From assembly GCA_023818865.1 (NCBI GenBank), contig JAMWDF010000044.1, positions 1-15,299 on the forward strand: DNA of 15,299 nucleotides, in the 5' to 3' direction. Both the position numbers and the translations under genes were made by a program. Origin of the DNA: Candidatus Omnitrophota bacterium. Its GTDB lineage: Bacteria; Ratteibacteria; UBA8468; B48-G9; DSTR01. Shown one piece after another: positions 1-7,348 of this stretch (position 1 is its first letter; every line of letters starts with the position of its first letter). The notes under the pieces are model-generated. The model was not told the DNA's origin. It saw nothing but the letters and a program-made list of their open reading frames with translations, and did not search any database.

Positions 1-1
1 C

Positions 2-427
2 ATCAAACAAGTTTCTGTTTTCTTGGAAAATAGGCTGGGACGACTGAGCGAGTTAACCTCCCTTCTCGCTAAAAACAGCATAAACATCAGAGCTCTGGCC
101 CTGGCTGACAAGGCAGACTATGGCATTCTTCGTCTCATCGTCAACGATACTGAAAGAACAGTGGAAATCTTACGCCAGGAGTCCTTTTCTGTTAATGTCA
201 CCCCAGTACTGGCGGTGGAGGTGGAAGACCGCCCTGGAGGATTAGCTGAGATACTAGGGATATTGGTAGAAAATAGTATCAATGTGGAGTATATGTATGC
301 TTTCGTGGAAAAATCAGGTGGGAAAGCTGTGGTTGTCCTAAGGGTAGAAGACATGGAAAAGGCTGAGCGAGTCCTGACTTACAGCGGGAAAAATCTTCTG
401 TCGCAGCAGCAAGTAGAAAACCTTTAG
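2..427 (+). CDS. Tandem ACT-domain protein, 5' end outside window
   Basis: The frame is open from base 2, and 141 residues are visible. The opening residues IKQVSVFLENRLGRL match the start of the second ACT protein at 3407 (ARQISIFLENKPGRI), so probably only the initiator and perhaps one or two residues are missing. A TTG at 23 is in frame but lies inside the first beta strand, so I reject it as the start. Two ACT units are visible, about residues 1-68 and 69-138, each with a beta-strand, a Gly-containing turn (ENRLGRL; EDRPGG) and a helix. No catalytic domain is attached. Free-standing tandem ACT proteins of this kind often sit beside phenylacetate-CoA ligase genes and are thought to bind amino acids or related ligands; the ligand here is unknown. 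The gene ends 12 nt before the small membrane ORF, so it is probably the front of the same transcript. An upstream ligase partner outside the window is plausible but unseen. Confidence 0.88.
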   Translation: MKQVSVFLENRLGRLSELTSLLAKNSINIRALALADKADYGILRLIVNDTERTVEILRQESFSVNVTPVLAVEVEDRPGGLAEILGILVENSINVEYMYAFVEKSGGKAVVVLRVEDMEKAERVLTYSGKNLLSQQQVENL

Positions 428-439
428 TAAGGAGGGCGA

Positions 440-541
440 ATGAATGGAGGATGGATAGCCTGGTGGACTGTGATTATAGCCAGTGTCGTTCTAATAGCGG
501 TCGGTTTGGCTATAACTATGAGGAGGTGGAAAAATGACTGA
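440..541 (+). CDS. Small single-span membrane protein, likely accessory peptide of the SSF symporter
   Basis: This 33-residue ORF begins MNGGWIAWWTVII, continues as one hydrophobic segment (about residues 5-26, rich in I, V, A and L), and ends with a positively charged tail MRRWKND. A strong Shine-Dalgarno (GGAGG at 431-435) lies 4 nt before the ATG. The stop codon overlaps the symporter start by 8 nt (ATGACTGA), which suggests translational coupling. The Arg/Lys-rich C-terminus predicts the orientation N-out, C-in. Short one-helix proteins encoded directly before SSF symporters are known; some databases name them symporter small accessory protein, and larger analogues are the DUF997 and DUF3311 partners. 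Size, topology and placement fit that role, although I cannot confirm homology by eye. Its short length means automated gene calling would probably miss it. Confidence 0.8.
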   Translation: MNGGWIAWWTVIIASVVLIAVGLAITMRRWKND

Positions 542-2069
542 AGGAATGTGGTCTCTTCCCCAACCAGATGCGTATTTCACCTTGTGGGCCAGTGTGGGTA
601 TCGCTATTATGCTAATCGTTTCTACACTCTTGGGTTTTTTCAGCCGGAAAAAAGCTGACTCTTTTGAACACTTTCTGGTGGGCCACCGAGATATCGGTCC
701 GGTAGTCACTGGTTTGGCCTTAGGCGCCACCTGGTTAAGCGGTTGGGCAACCCTGGGAATGATGGGCATCACTTATACTGTTGGCTGGGCAGGTATGTGG
801 TTTGCCGGCATCTGGACTATCTTCGGGATCGTGCCTTGTTTTTTTATGACTGGCCGAGTAATGCAGCGCTACTCAAGAAAGTTCGGAGCGAAAACTGTTC
901 CGGATGCTCTCGGCCTGAGGTTTGAGAGTAAAATAGTCCAGTCCTTGGCCGGTTTAGTAATGATTTTTTTCATGCTCCTTTACGCGGTTGGCCAGTTCAA
1001 AGCTGGAGCTACCTGTTGGTATGCGGTGACCGGTATGGATCCACTTCCCTGCTTGATTCTTTCTGCGGTCATCGTCTTCATTTACATGATTGTCGGTGGT
1101 TATACTGGCACCCAGTGGTCACTAGCGGTCCAGGGAGCTGTTTTAGGAATCGCTTGCTTCCTTCTCGGAATTGCGGCTTTAGCCTTAGTCGGTGGACCAG
1201 CCGCGTTGAACACTCGGTTAGCTCTGCAAGACCCAAAACTTTTAAACCTGGTTCGCTATGACCTTCCTGGAGTGGGCAACACCCACCTTTTCTCCCGTTT
1301 GTCTGGGGTAGTGTCCACTTTCTTTATTTTCTTAACTATGGCCGTTGGTTTTCCCCACAATGTGGCCCGGTTCCTGGGCATGAGACAGCTTACCAAAAAG
1401 GACTTCACTATCATTACCTTGATGGTCTTTTTGGTTGCCGGACCGCCAATCTTCCTTAATGCCATCACCGGCCTTTGCAGCCGCGCCTTGTTTGGTAAAC
1501 AACTAATGAATATTGCTCCCTGGAAAGGTGATTTAGCGGCTCCTTATCTAGCGATGACTTCCGGAAAACCGCTGACCGCAATCTACATCACCGGCGTCTT
1601 TGCTGCGGCTCTTTCTACGCTTTCCGGGATGGTCATGGTAATGGCTGGCAATCTCAGCCGGGACATCATCCAGATATGGCACCCTGAGATTCCCCAAAAG
1701 AATCTTCTTTCTTTAACAAAACTGGCTATCGGAATTTTTATCCTGATTCCTTTTTGGTGGGCCTTCCGGAAACCTCCGGAATTGCTGGCTATCTTTATGG
1801 GTTACGCCGCGATTGGCCTGGGAGGAATTTTTATCTTCTGTACCGCTGTTTCCTTCTACTGGAAAAGGGCAACGGCTACCGGGGCTATTTGCTGCCTCAT
1901 TTATGGTGTCCTGGCTACTCTGCTTGGCGGAATAGCCACTGCCAAGGGGAAAATTGGCATGGGTACCCTGGAGTACATTGTTTTGGTCGGCTGTGGCTTC
2001 TTTTACTTTGTTGGCAGTCTGCTTACCAAACCAGTATCAACTGCTCGGTTAAAGGAGCTGTTTAGCTGA
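534..2069 (+). CDS. Sodium:solute symporter family (SSF) transporter
   Basis: A 511-residue integral membrane protein with about 12-13 hydrophobic segments, the usual size for SSF. Family marks include GATWLSGWATLG near residue 64 (substrate-site helix region), a GGYTGTQWSLAVQG segment near residues 188-201 matching the SSF signature region, and GFPHNVARF near 282, equivalent to the conserved GxPHxxxRF in ActP/PanF relatives. AAALSTLSGMVMV near 357-369 aligns with PutP TM8, and Ser361-Thr362 correspond to the sodium-site Ser-Thr pair. It should therefore couple uptake of an organic solute to sodium entry at the inner membrane. The ATG has a good Shine-Dalgarno (AGGAGG at 521-526) and overlaps the upstream small ORF. 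The CoA ligase 22 nt downstream suggests a carboxylic acid substrate, perhaps an arylacetate. That is inference: the SSF family also carries acetate, pantothenate, proline and sugars. Confidence 0.93.
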   Translation: MTEGMWSLPQPDAYFTLWASVGIAIMLIVSTLLGFFSRKKADSFEHFLVGHRDIGPVVTGLALGATWLSGWATLGMMGITYTVGWAGMWFAGIWTIFGIVPCFFMTGRVMQRYSRKFGAKTVPDALGLRFESKIVQSLAGLVMIFFMLLYAVGQFKAGATCWYAVTGMDPLPCLILSAVIVFIYMIVGGYTGTQWSLAVQGAVLGIACFLLGIAALALVGGPAALNTRLALQDPKLLNLVRYDLPGVGNTHLFSRLSGVVSTFFIFLTMAVGFPHNVARFLGMRQLTKKDFTIITLMVFLVAGPPIFLNAITGLCSRALFGKQLMNIAPWKGDLAAPYLAMTSGKPLTAIYITGVFAAALSTLSGMVMVMAGNLSRDIIQIWHPEIPQKNLLSLTKLAIGIFILIPFWWAFRKPPELLAIFMGYAAIGLGGIFIFCTAVSFYWKRATATGAICCLIYGVLATLLGGIATAKGKIGMGTLEYIVLVGCGFFYFVGSLLTKPVSTARLKELFS

Positions 2070-2091
2070 GGATACCAACTGGGCGAGAATA

Positions 2092-3405
2092 ATGAAGGTC
2101 ACCACTGACTGCTGGGCACCAGAGTGGGAAAGGATAGAAGAAAAAGTCTTGCGCCAGCACCAGCTAACCAGATTGCAGGAAACGCTGAAGCAGGCTACTA
2201 AATCACCCTTTTACCGGGAGAAATTTCGCCAAGCTGGACTCTCTTTCCCCAAAATTTCCCACCTGGAAGAAATCCAACAGCTTCCTTTCACCGAAAAAGA
2301 GGACCTCCGCCAGAGTTATCCTTTTGGCCTGGTGACTGTTCCTCTTGAGAAACTGGTCCGCCTCCACGCTTCTTCAGGGACTACCGGTAAGTCTACTTTA
2401 ATTTTTCATACCAAGAAGGATATTGACACCTGGGCCTCCCTGGTAGCTCGGTGCCTGTATATGGTAGGGGCAAGACCTGGAGATATCTTCCAGAATATGA
2501 TGACCTATGGCCTTTTCACCGGCGGATTGGGCCTGCATTACGGGGCGGAAAAAATCGGGCTGCTGGTCGTCCCCTCTGGCTCTGGGAATACCCAAAAACA
2601 GATTGAATTCTTCCGGGATATCGGGACTACTCTAATCCACATTACTCCGAGTTACTGCCTCCATCTCGCTCAGGTGGTAGCGGAAATGGAACTTCTGCCT
2701 GAGCGCGATTTGAAACTAAGACTGGCAATTATGGGAGCAGAGCCATATTCCGAAGCTACCAGAAAAAAACTGGAAAAGGCGCTAAACATTAAGGTTTACA
2801 ATTGCTACGGTCTTTCCGAGATGAACGGACCAGGAGTAGCCTTTGAATGTCCCTTTCAGCATGGTTTGCACCTCTGGGAAGACCACTTTTTCCCGGAAAT
2901 CATTGACCCAGAGACCGGCCGGGTACTCCCTGAGGGTGAGGAGGGGGAACTGGTCCTGACAACCCTTCAGCGGGAAGGTATGCCTCTTATCCGCTATCGC
3001 ACCAGGGATTTGACCCGGTTTATCAGAGGTATCTGCCGGTGCGGTAGGATTCACCGCAGGATTGAAAGAATCAAGGGACGCTCTGACGATATGTTTATTG
3101 TTAAAGGAGTGAACATCTTTCCTTCTCAGATTGAGACAGTTCTGATGGAAATACCAGAAGTTGATGCCAACTTTCTGATAATTATTGACCGGAAAGAAGG
3201 CCTGGATTTGCTAACAGTCCAAGTAGAAATAAAGCAGGAATATTTCCGAGGCGATTTACAATCACTCCGGGAAATCCAGGAAAAAATTAGGGAAAAATTG
3301 AAAAATACAATTATTGTCAACCCGATGGTAGAACTGGTGGAACCAGGCACAATTCCCCCTTCCACTGGTAAAGCCAAACGGGTAATTGATAACAGGAGAT
3401 TGTAA
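2092..3405 (+). CDS. paaK: Phenylacetate-CoA ligase family enzyme (AMP-forming)
   Basis: A 437-residue member of the ANL superfamily, COG1541 type, close to the usual length of about 430-440. It would activate a carboxylic acid with ATP and CoA through an acyl-adenylate. Visible motifs, in order: the phosphate-binding loop ASSGTTGKST (residues 93-102), YGLSEMNGPG (about 239-248), YRTRDLT (about 303), and the hinge plus C-terminal region GRSDDMFIVKGVNIFPSQIE (about 328-347), where the lid domain begins. The N-terminal LTRLQETLKQATKSPFYREKF matches the usual PaaK start, supporting this ATG although its ribosome site is weak; the gene may depend on coupling to the symporter upstream. One base separates its stop from the next ACT gene. 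Phenylacetate is the founding substrate, but other aryl acids are possible. The coenzyme F390 synthetases belong to the same COG and cannot be excluded by sight. Confidence 0.92.
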   Translation: MKVTTDCWAPEWERIEEKVLRQHQLTRLQETLKQATKSPFYREKFRQAGLSFPKISHLEEIQQLPFTEKEDLRQSYPFGLVTVPLEKLVRLHASSGTTGKSTLIFHTKKDIDTWASLVARCLYMVGARPGDIFQNMMTYGLFTGGLGLHYGAEKIGLLVVPSGSGNTQKQIEFFRDIGTTLIHITPSYCLHLAQVVAEMELLPERDLKLRLAIMGAEPYSEATRKKLEKALNIKVYNCYGLSEMNGPGVAFECPFQHGLHLWEDHFFPEIIDPETGRVLPEGEEGELVLTTLQREGMPLIRYRTRDLTRFIRGICRCGRIHRRIERIKGRSDDMFIVKGVNIFPSQIETVLMEIPEVDANFLIIIDRKEGLDLLTVQVEIKQEYFRGDLQSLREIQEKIREKLKNTIIVNPMVELVEPGTIPPSTGKAKRVIDNRRL

Positions 3406-3406
3406 G

Positions 3407-3826
3407 GTGGCTAGACAGATTTCTATTTTTTTAGAAAATAAGCCAGGAAGAATCAGCCGAATTACCGGGATTCTGGCCAAGTCAGGGATTAACTTTCGGG
3501 CATCCACCATCGCTGATAGCGGCACCTTCGGTATTTTCAAGATTATCACCGACCACAACGAGAAAGCTTACCAGGCACTCAAAGAGGCCGGGTGTATGAT
3601 TTCCTTCCAGGAAGTGGTCATCGTGGAAATTCCAGACCGGGTGGGTGCTTTTCATCGGATCGCTCAGTTGCTTGAGGAAAAAAGAATCAACATTGAAGAT
3701 GTTTACTGCATTTTGATAAAAAGAGCGGAAAAGGCCGCGCTGGTCCTCAAGGTTTCTCAGCCTGATCAGGTGGAAAAGATACTAAAACAGAAAAAGTACC
3801 GGCTCCTGAGCGAAGAGGACTTATAG
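3407..3826 (+). CDS. Tandem ACT-domain protein (second copy)
   Basis: This 139-residue protein starts at GTG 3407, chosen because AGGAG at 3394-3398 lies 8 nt upstream and because the product then begins MARQISIFLENKPGRI, the normal beginning of the first ACT unit. An in-frame TTG at 3386 lies before the ribosome site and is rejected. ACT unit 1 covers about residues 1-68 (ENKPGRISRITGILAKSGIN) and unit 2 about 69-137 (EIPDRVGAFHRIAQLLEEKR). It is a diverged paralog of the protein at the left edge: frame and layout are the same, but many positions differ, including in the ligand-facing first loops. With no enzyme domain, it is most likely a small-molecule sensor or an allosteric partner for the ligase or another enzyme of the block. 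The one-base gap to the ligase gene implies tightly linked expression. Confidence 0.9.
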   Translation: MARQISIFLENKPGRISRITGILAKSGINFRASTIADSGTFGIFKIITDHNEKAYQALKEAGCMISFQEVVIVEIPDRVGAFHRIAQLLEEKRINIEDVYCILIKRAEKAALVLKVSQPDQVEKILKQKKYRLLSEEDL

Positions 3827-3871
3827 AGACAAAGAAGCGGCCACAGGTAGCCGGGCAACAAGGAGGAGAGA

Positions 3872-5209
3872 ATGGGAAGGAAGGGAGTTAAGCTGGGAGT
3901 GGCTGTAATGTTGGCTGGAATTTGTTTCTGTCAGGCAGGAGTGGCTGAAGAAAAAAAATTTGACTTCGGGGCATCCTTACGCTTAAGGCAGGAATATTTT
4001 GAAAACATCTGGGACTTTAACGCTAAGAGTACTACTTTCCAACCAGTGGATAATTACTTCCGCCTCAAAGCCAGCCTGTGGGGAAAATTCAACATCACTG
4101 ATAATATCAGTTTGTTTGCTAAACTAACTACCGAGCCAGACATTTATATGACCACTGGACCTAACAGCCCTCTCAGTAAGGGTAAAAATGTTAATGACAA
4201 CGAAGGAATTTTTGACAATCTTTACCTTGATGTAAAGAATATTTTAGGTCTGCCGTTAGATTTGCGAGTAGGGAGACAAGACTTTCTTTTCACTTACGGC
4301 GAAGGTTTCATTATTCTTGACGGTACCCCCTATGATGGTTCGCGGACCACTTATTTTAATGCAGCTAAGCTAACCTGGAAAATCAACGAGAAGAATTCCC
4401 TTGACTTTCTCTTCATCTCTGACCCGGATAGAGATATTTACCTACCAGTAATTAATGACCTTGGCCGCCAGTTGAATACCTCTGACGAGCGCGCCTATGT
4501 CCTCTATGGTAAACTGAAACCTACCGCAAACTTTTCCTTGGAGCCTTATTACATCTACAAAACAGAAGGTAGTTACACTAAGAAGGCTATCTATACCCCA
4601 ACCTTAGGGTTGAACACTTTCGGAGCCAGGGCTGTGCTTTCTTGGGACACTTGGAAAATCCGCGGTGAACTGGCCGGCCAAAACGGCGAATACACCGGCG
4701 GCCGAGACAGGGAAGGACTCGGCGGTTACGCCTACCTAACCAAGTCTTTTCCCACCTTTCTCTTCAAGCCTTCACTGGATGTTGGTTTTGCTTACCTTTC
4801 TGGAGATGACCCTACTACCACCAACAAACATGAAGGCTGGGACCCTATTTTTTCCCGTTGGCCTTGGATCAGCGAGCTTTATCTCTTTGCCTACGCAGTG
4901 GAAGGGGGCGAACCAGCTTACTGGACCAACACTCTACTTTACCGGACCAATCTTTCTTTAGCCCTCAGTCCGAAGGTGAAACTTGACCTGGCTTATAACT
5001 ACCTCCGCGCAAATGAAAATGGGCCAAATCCTGTTTTCTTCGGAACCGGCAAGGAACGGGGACACCTGCCCCAGTGTATTCTGAACTGGAAACTAAACAA
5101 AAACATTGATGGTCATCTCTGGGTAGAATATTTCATTCCTGGGGACTACCATGTCGGCACTGACGCCTCTCTGATGCTTCGTTGGCAGTGCCAGTTACGC
5201 TGGCCATGA
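3872..5209 (+). CDS. Outer-membrane beta-barrel porin, alginate-export-like
   Basis: A 445-residue protein with an N-terminal signal peptide (MGRKGVKL, hydrophobic core to about residue 24, probable cut after GVA at residue 25). The mature part alternates short polar turns with amphipathic strands rich in Tyr, Trp, Phe and Leu, as in a large barrel. Examples are LRLRQEYFENIW, YFRLKASLWGKFNI and LTWKINEKNSLDFLFI. DLRVGRQDFLFTYGEGFIIL resembles the conserved RQ-containing strand of the alginate-export family (Pfam Alginate_exp). The final strand SLMLRWQCQLRW is aromatic but is followed by a terminal Pro, a slightly unusual ending for an outer-membrane barrel. A strong ribosome site (AGGAGGAGA at 3861-3869) precedes the ATG. 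It lies 45 nt after the ACT gene and before the terminator, so it is probably the last gene of the uptake block, giving outer-membrane passage for the same solute. Substrate specificity is not readable. Confidence 0.85.
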   Translation: MGRKGVKLGVAVMLAGICFCQAGVAEEKKFDFGASLRLRQEYFENIWDFNAKSTTFQPVDNYFRLKASLWGKFNITDNISLFAKLTTEPDIYMTTGPNSPLSKGKNVNDNEGIFDNLYLDVKNILGLPLDLRVGRQDFLFTYGEGFIILDGTPYDGSRTTYFNAAKLTWKINEKNSLDFLFISDPDRDIYLPVINDLGRQLNTSDERAYVLYGKLKPTANFSLEPYYIYKTEGSYTKKAIYTPTLGLNTFGARAVLSWDTWKIRGELAGQNGEYTGGRDREGLGGYAYLTKSFPTFLFKPSLDVGFAYLSGDDPTTTNKHEGWDPIFSRWPWISELYLFAYAVEGGEPAYWTNTLLYRTNLSLALSPKVKLDLAYNYLRANENGPNPVFFGTGKERGHLPQCILNWKLNKNIDGHLWVEYFIPGDYHVGTDASLMLRWQCQLRWP

Positions 5210-5230
5210 AATAAGTGATTCAAAATGGGG

Positions 5231-5259
5231 AAAAACTCCGGGCCAGCCCCGGAGTTTTT
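5231..5259. terminator. Bidirectional rho-independent terminator
   Basis: A perfect 12-bp inverted repeat, 5231-5242 against 5248-5259, has a 5-nt loop. The core is CTCCGGG/CCCGGAG, flanked by A5 on the left and T5 on the right, so either strand gives a GC-rich stem ending in a U run. It sits 21 nt after the porin stop and 19 nt after the trpG stop on the opposite strand, and so serves both convergent units. Confidence 0.92.
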
Positions 5260-5278
5260 CTTTGGAAACAACTAAACC

Positions 5279-5842
5279 TTAAATCTTCAGAAAATTTTTC
5301 AGCAGTTTCTTACCCTCACCGGTGAGGATTGATTCTGGATGAAACTGAACCCCATAAATCGGCTGATGCTTGTGCCGTAAACCCATAATCTCCCCATCCT
5401 CGGACCAGGCTTCAATTTCCAGACAATCCGGCAGGCTTTTTTTCTCCACTACCAGAGAATGATACCTGGTGGCTGGGAAAGGATTAGCAAGCCCGTGGTA
5501 AAGACCAGTACCCAAGTGATGAATCAAAGAAGTTTTTCCGTGCATCAACCGCCTGGCTCTGACAATCCGGCCCCCGAAGACATAACCAATCGCCTGATGA
5601 CCCAGACAAACTCCCAAAACAGGGATCTCTGAACCAAAAACCTTGATTACTTCACAGGAAATACCAGCATTCTCCGGTCGTCCTGGTCCAGGTGAAATAA
5701 CTATCTTTTCCGGCTTTAACTTTTTTATCTCCTCAAGACCAAGGCAATCATTCCGGAAAACACAGACCTTGGCTTTCAGTTCACCTAGATATTGAACTAG
5801 GTTATAGGTAAACGAGTCATAGTTGTCAATCATCAAAACCAT
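5279..5842 (-). CDS. trpG: Anthranilate synthase component II, glutamine amidotransferase
   Basis: A 187-residue class I glutamine amidotransferase that releases ammonia from glutamine for anthranilate formation by TrpE. Visible marks are MIDNYDSFTYNL (residues 4-15), the oxyanion region SPGPGRPENAG (50-60), the nucleophile motif GVCLGHQ with Cys79, YHSLVVE (127-133), and the His168/Glu170 pair in QFHPES. Length and motifs are normal for stand-alone TrpG/PabA. The ATG at 5842 is chosen because AGGAGGG lies 4 nt upstream; an in-frame TTG one codon earlier has no better support. It follows trpE by 16 nt in the same operon. TrpG can serve both tryptophan and p-aminobenzoate synthesis in some bacteria, so a dual role is possible. 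Confidence 0.95.
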   Translation of the reverse strand: MVLMIDNYDSFTYNLVQYLGELKAKVCVFRNDCLGLEEIKKLKPEKIVISPGPGRPENAGISCEVIKVFGSEIPVLGVCLGHQAIGYVFGGRIVRARRLMHGKTSLIHHLGTGLYHGLANPFPATRYHSLVVEKKSLPDCLEIEAWSEDGEIMGLRHKHQPIYGVQFHPESILTGEGKKLLKNFLKI

Positions 5843-5858
5843 CAAACCCTCCTAAGAG

Positions 5859-7340
5859 CTATCGTATCTGACCAGCCTGCTGATAAGCTACCATTAAACC
5901 AGCGGCTTTATTTTTCGTTTCAATATACTCCCGTTCTGGCACAGAGTCAGCCACAATCCCCGCGCCAGTTTGGAGATAAATTTTGTTTCCTTTAACCACG
6001 AAAGTACGAATGGTAATGCAAAAATCCATGTCGCCCTGGAAGCTGAAATAACCTACTGCTCCAGCATAGGGACCCCGCCGTTCCGGTTCCAGCTCCTCAA
6101 TAATTTCCATCGCCCGAATCTTAGGTGCCCCAGAAACTGTCCCAGCCGGGAAGGTGGCTTTCAGAAGGGAAAAAGGGGTCTTTCCTGGTTCCAAACATCC
6201 GGTCACATTGGATACCAGATGCATCACATGAGAATATTTTTCCACAGTCATCAGTTCTGTTACGCTAATACTACCTGACTGACACACCCGGCCTAAATCA
6301 TTTCGTCCCAGGTCTACCAGCATGATATGTTCTGCTCGTTCTTTCTCGTCATGAAGAAGTTCTTTCTCCCAAGTAAGCTCTTCTGCCTCATTTTTCCCCC
6401 GCGGCCTTGTGCCGGCGATTGGCCTCACTGTGGCTATTCCTTTCTCCAACCTCACTAGAATTTCCGGAGACGAACCGATCAGTTTCAGCTCTCCAGCTTC
6501 CAGGTAAAACATGTAGGGAGAAGGATTGACCGAGCGCAAACTGCGGTAAATGTTGAAGGCTGGCACATCCAACTTCTTGCTCCATCTCTGGGAAATTACT
6601 ACCTGAATAATATCCCCTGCCCGGATGTATCTTTTAGCCTTTTTTACCTTCTCCACAAAATCGTTTTTACTCATATTGCTGGTAAACTCTCCCCGGTAGC
6701 GCCTGTGACCTGTTTCTGTCAGGAAAAGAGGTTGAGACAGACGATTCACCATCTCTTCAATCCGCTTAACACAGCTCTTGTACACCTGGCCAGATTGACC
6801 TTTTTCTTTAACAAAACCATTGGCTATCAGAATGACTTTTCTCCGGAAATGGTCAAAGACCACCAAGTCACCGGTTAGCATAAAAAAGGTATCAGCAGCC
6901 GAGATGTGGTCAGGTTTTGTTCCTGGTAGTCTTTCTAACTGCCGGACAAAATCATAAGAGACATAGCCAACCAGACCGCCAGCAAAGTGCGGTAATCCAG
7001 AAAACCCAGGCTGTCGGTATATACCCATGATTTCTTCCACTCGGCTCAAGGGTTCATTCTCGGAAAACTTTTCGCTTTCCCCTGAAGGAAGGAAGACAAT
7101 TTCGCCCTGTTTCCCTCTAGTTGATAAAATCAACCCTGGCTTTGTCCCCAGGAAAGAGTAGCGGCCAGTTCTTTCTTCCTGTTCTACGCTTTCTAGTAGG
7201 AAACTATAATCTCCCTGCCTAAGTTTAAGAAAAGCGGTGACAGGAGTTTCCAGGTCAGCCAGAATCTCTGTCCACACAGGAATCAGGGTATATTCCCCGG
7301 CGTACCTCTTAAATTCAGAAAACGATGGCCAGATATTCAT
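5859..7340 (-). CDS. trpE: Anthranilate synthase component I
   Basis: A 493-residue chorismate-using enzyme that makes anthranilate with ammonia supplied by TrpG. The N-terminal domain carries LLES (residues 48-51) and the domain interface carries NPSPYMFYL (about 271-279). Both form the tryptophan-binding feedback site in characterised TrpE proteins, so inhibition by Trp is likely retained. The catalytic half shows PIAGTRPRG (about 306), LLHDEKERAEHIMLVDLGRN, TFPAGTVSGAPK and the C-terminal LQTGAGIVADS. Ala in PIAGT, where PabB-type enzymes have Lys (PIKGT), separates it from aminodeoxychorismate synthase. I chose ATG 7340, with AAGGA at 7348-7344 a little close upstream. A TTG at 7352 would overlap the previous stop and has no ribosome site. 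No other trp gene lies in this window, so the rest of the pathway must be encoded elsewhere. Confidence 0.95.
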   Translation of the reverse strand: MNIWPSFSEFKRYAGEYTLIPVWTEILADLETPVTAFLKLRQGDYSFLLESVEQEERTGRYSFLGTKPGLILSTRGKQGEIVFLPSGESEKFSENEPLSRVEEIMGIYRQPGFSGLPHFAGGLVGYVSYDFVRQLERLPGTKPDHISAADTFFMLTGDLVVFDHFRRKVILIANGFVKEKGQSGQVYKSCVKRIEEMVNRLSQPLFLTETGHRRYRGEFTSNMSKNDFVEKVKKAKRYIRAGDIIQVVISQRWSKKLDVPAFNIYRSLRSVNPSPYMFYLEAGELKLIGSSPEILVRLEKGIATVRPIAGTRPRGKNEAEELTWEKELLHDEKERAEHIMLVDLGRNDLGRVCQSGSISVTELMTVEKYSHVMHLVSNVTGCLEPGKTPFSLLKATFPAGTVSGAPKIRAMEIIEELEPERRGPYAGAVGYFSFQGDMDFCITIRTFVVKGNKIYLQTGAGIVADSVPEREYIETKNKAAGLMVAYQQAGQIR

Positions 7341-7348
7341 CCTTCCTT

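Noticed and set aside
23..427. TTG at 23 as start of the first ACT protein
   Set aside because: The frame is open to base 2 and the residues before it match the start of the paralog at 3407, so the gene begins outside the window.
3262..3558. Minus-strand open frame spanning the end of the ligase and the start of the ACT gene
   Set aside because: It lies antisense to two well-supported genes, has no ribosome site and has no recognisable domain.
5859..7340. PabB (aminodeoxychorismate synthase) instead of TrpE
   Set aside because: The PIAGT motif has Ala where PabB has Lys, and the tryptophan-binding LLES and NPSPYMF motifs are present.
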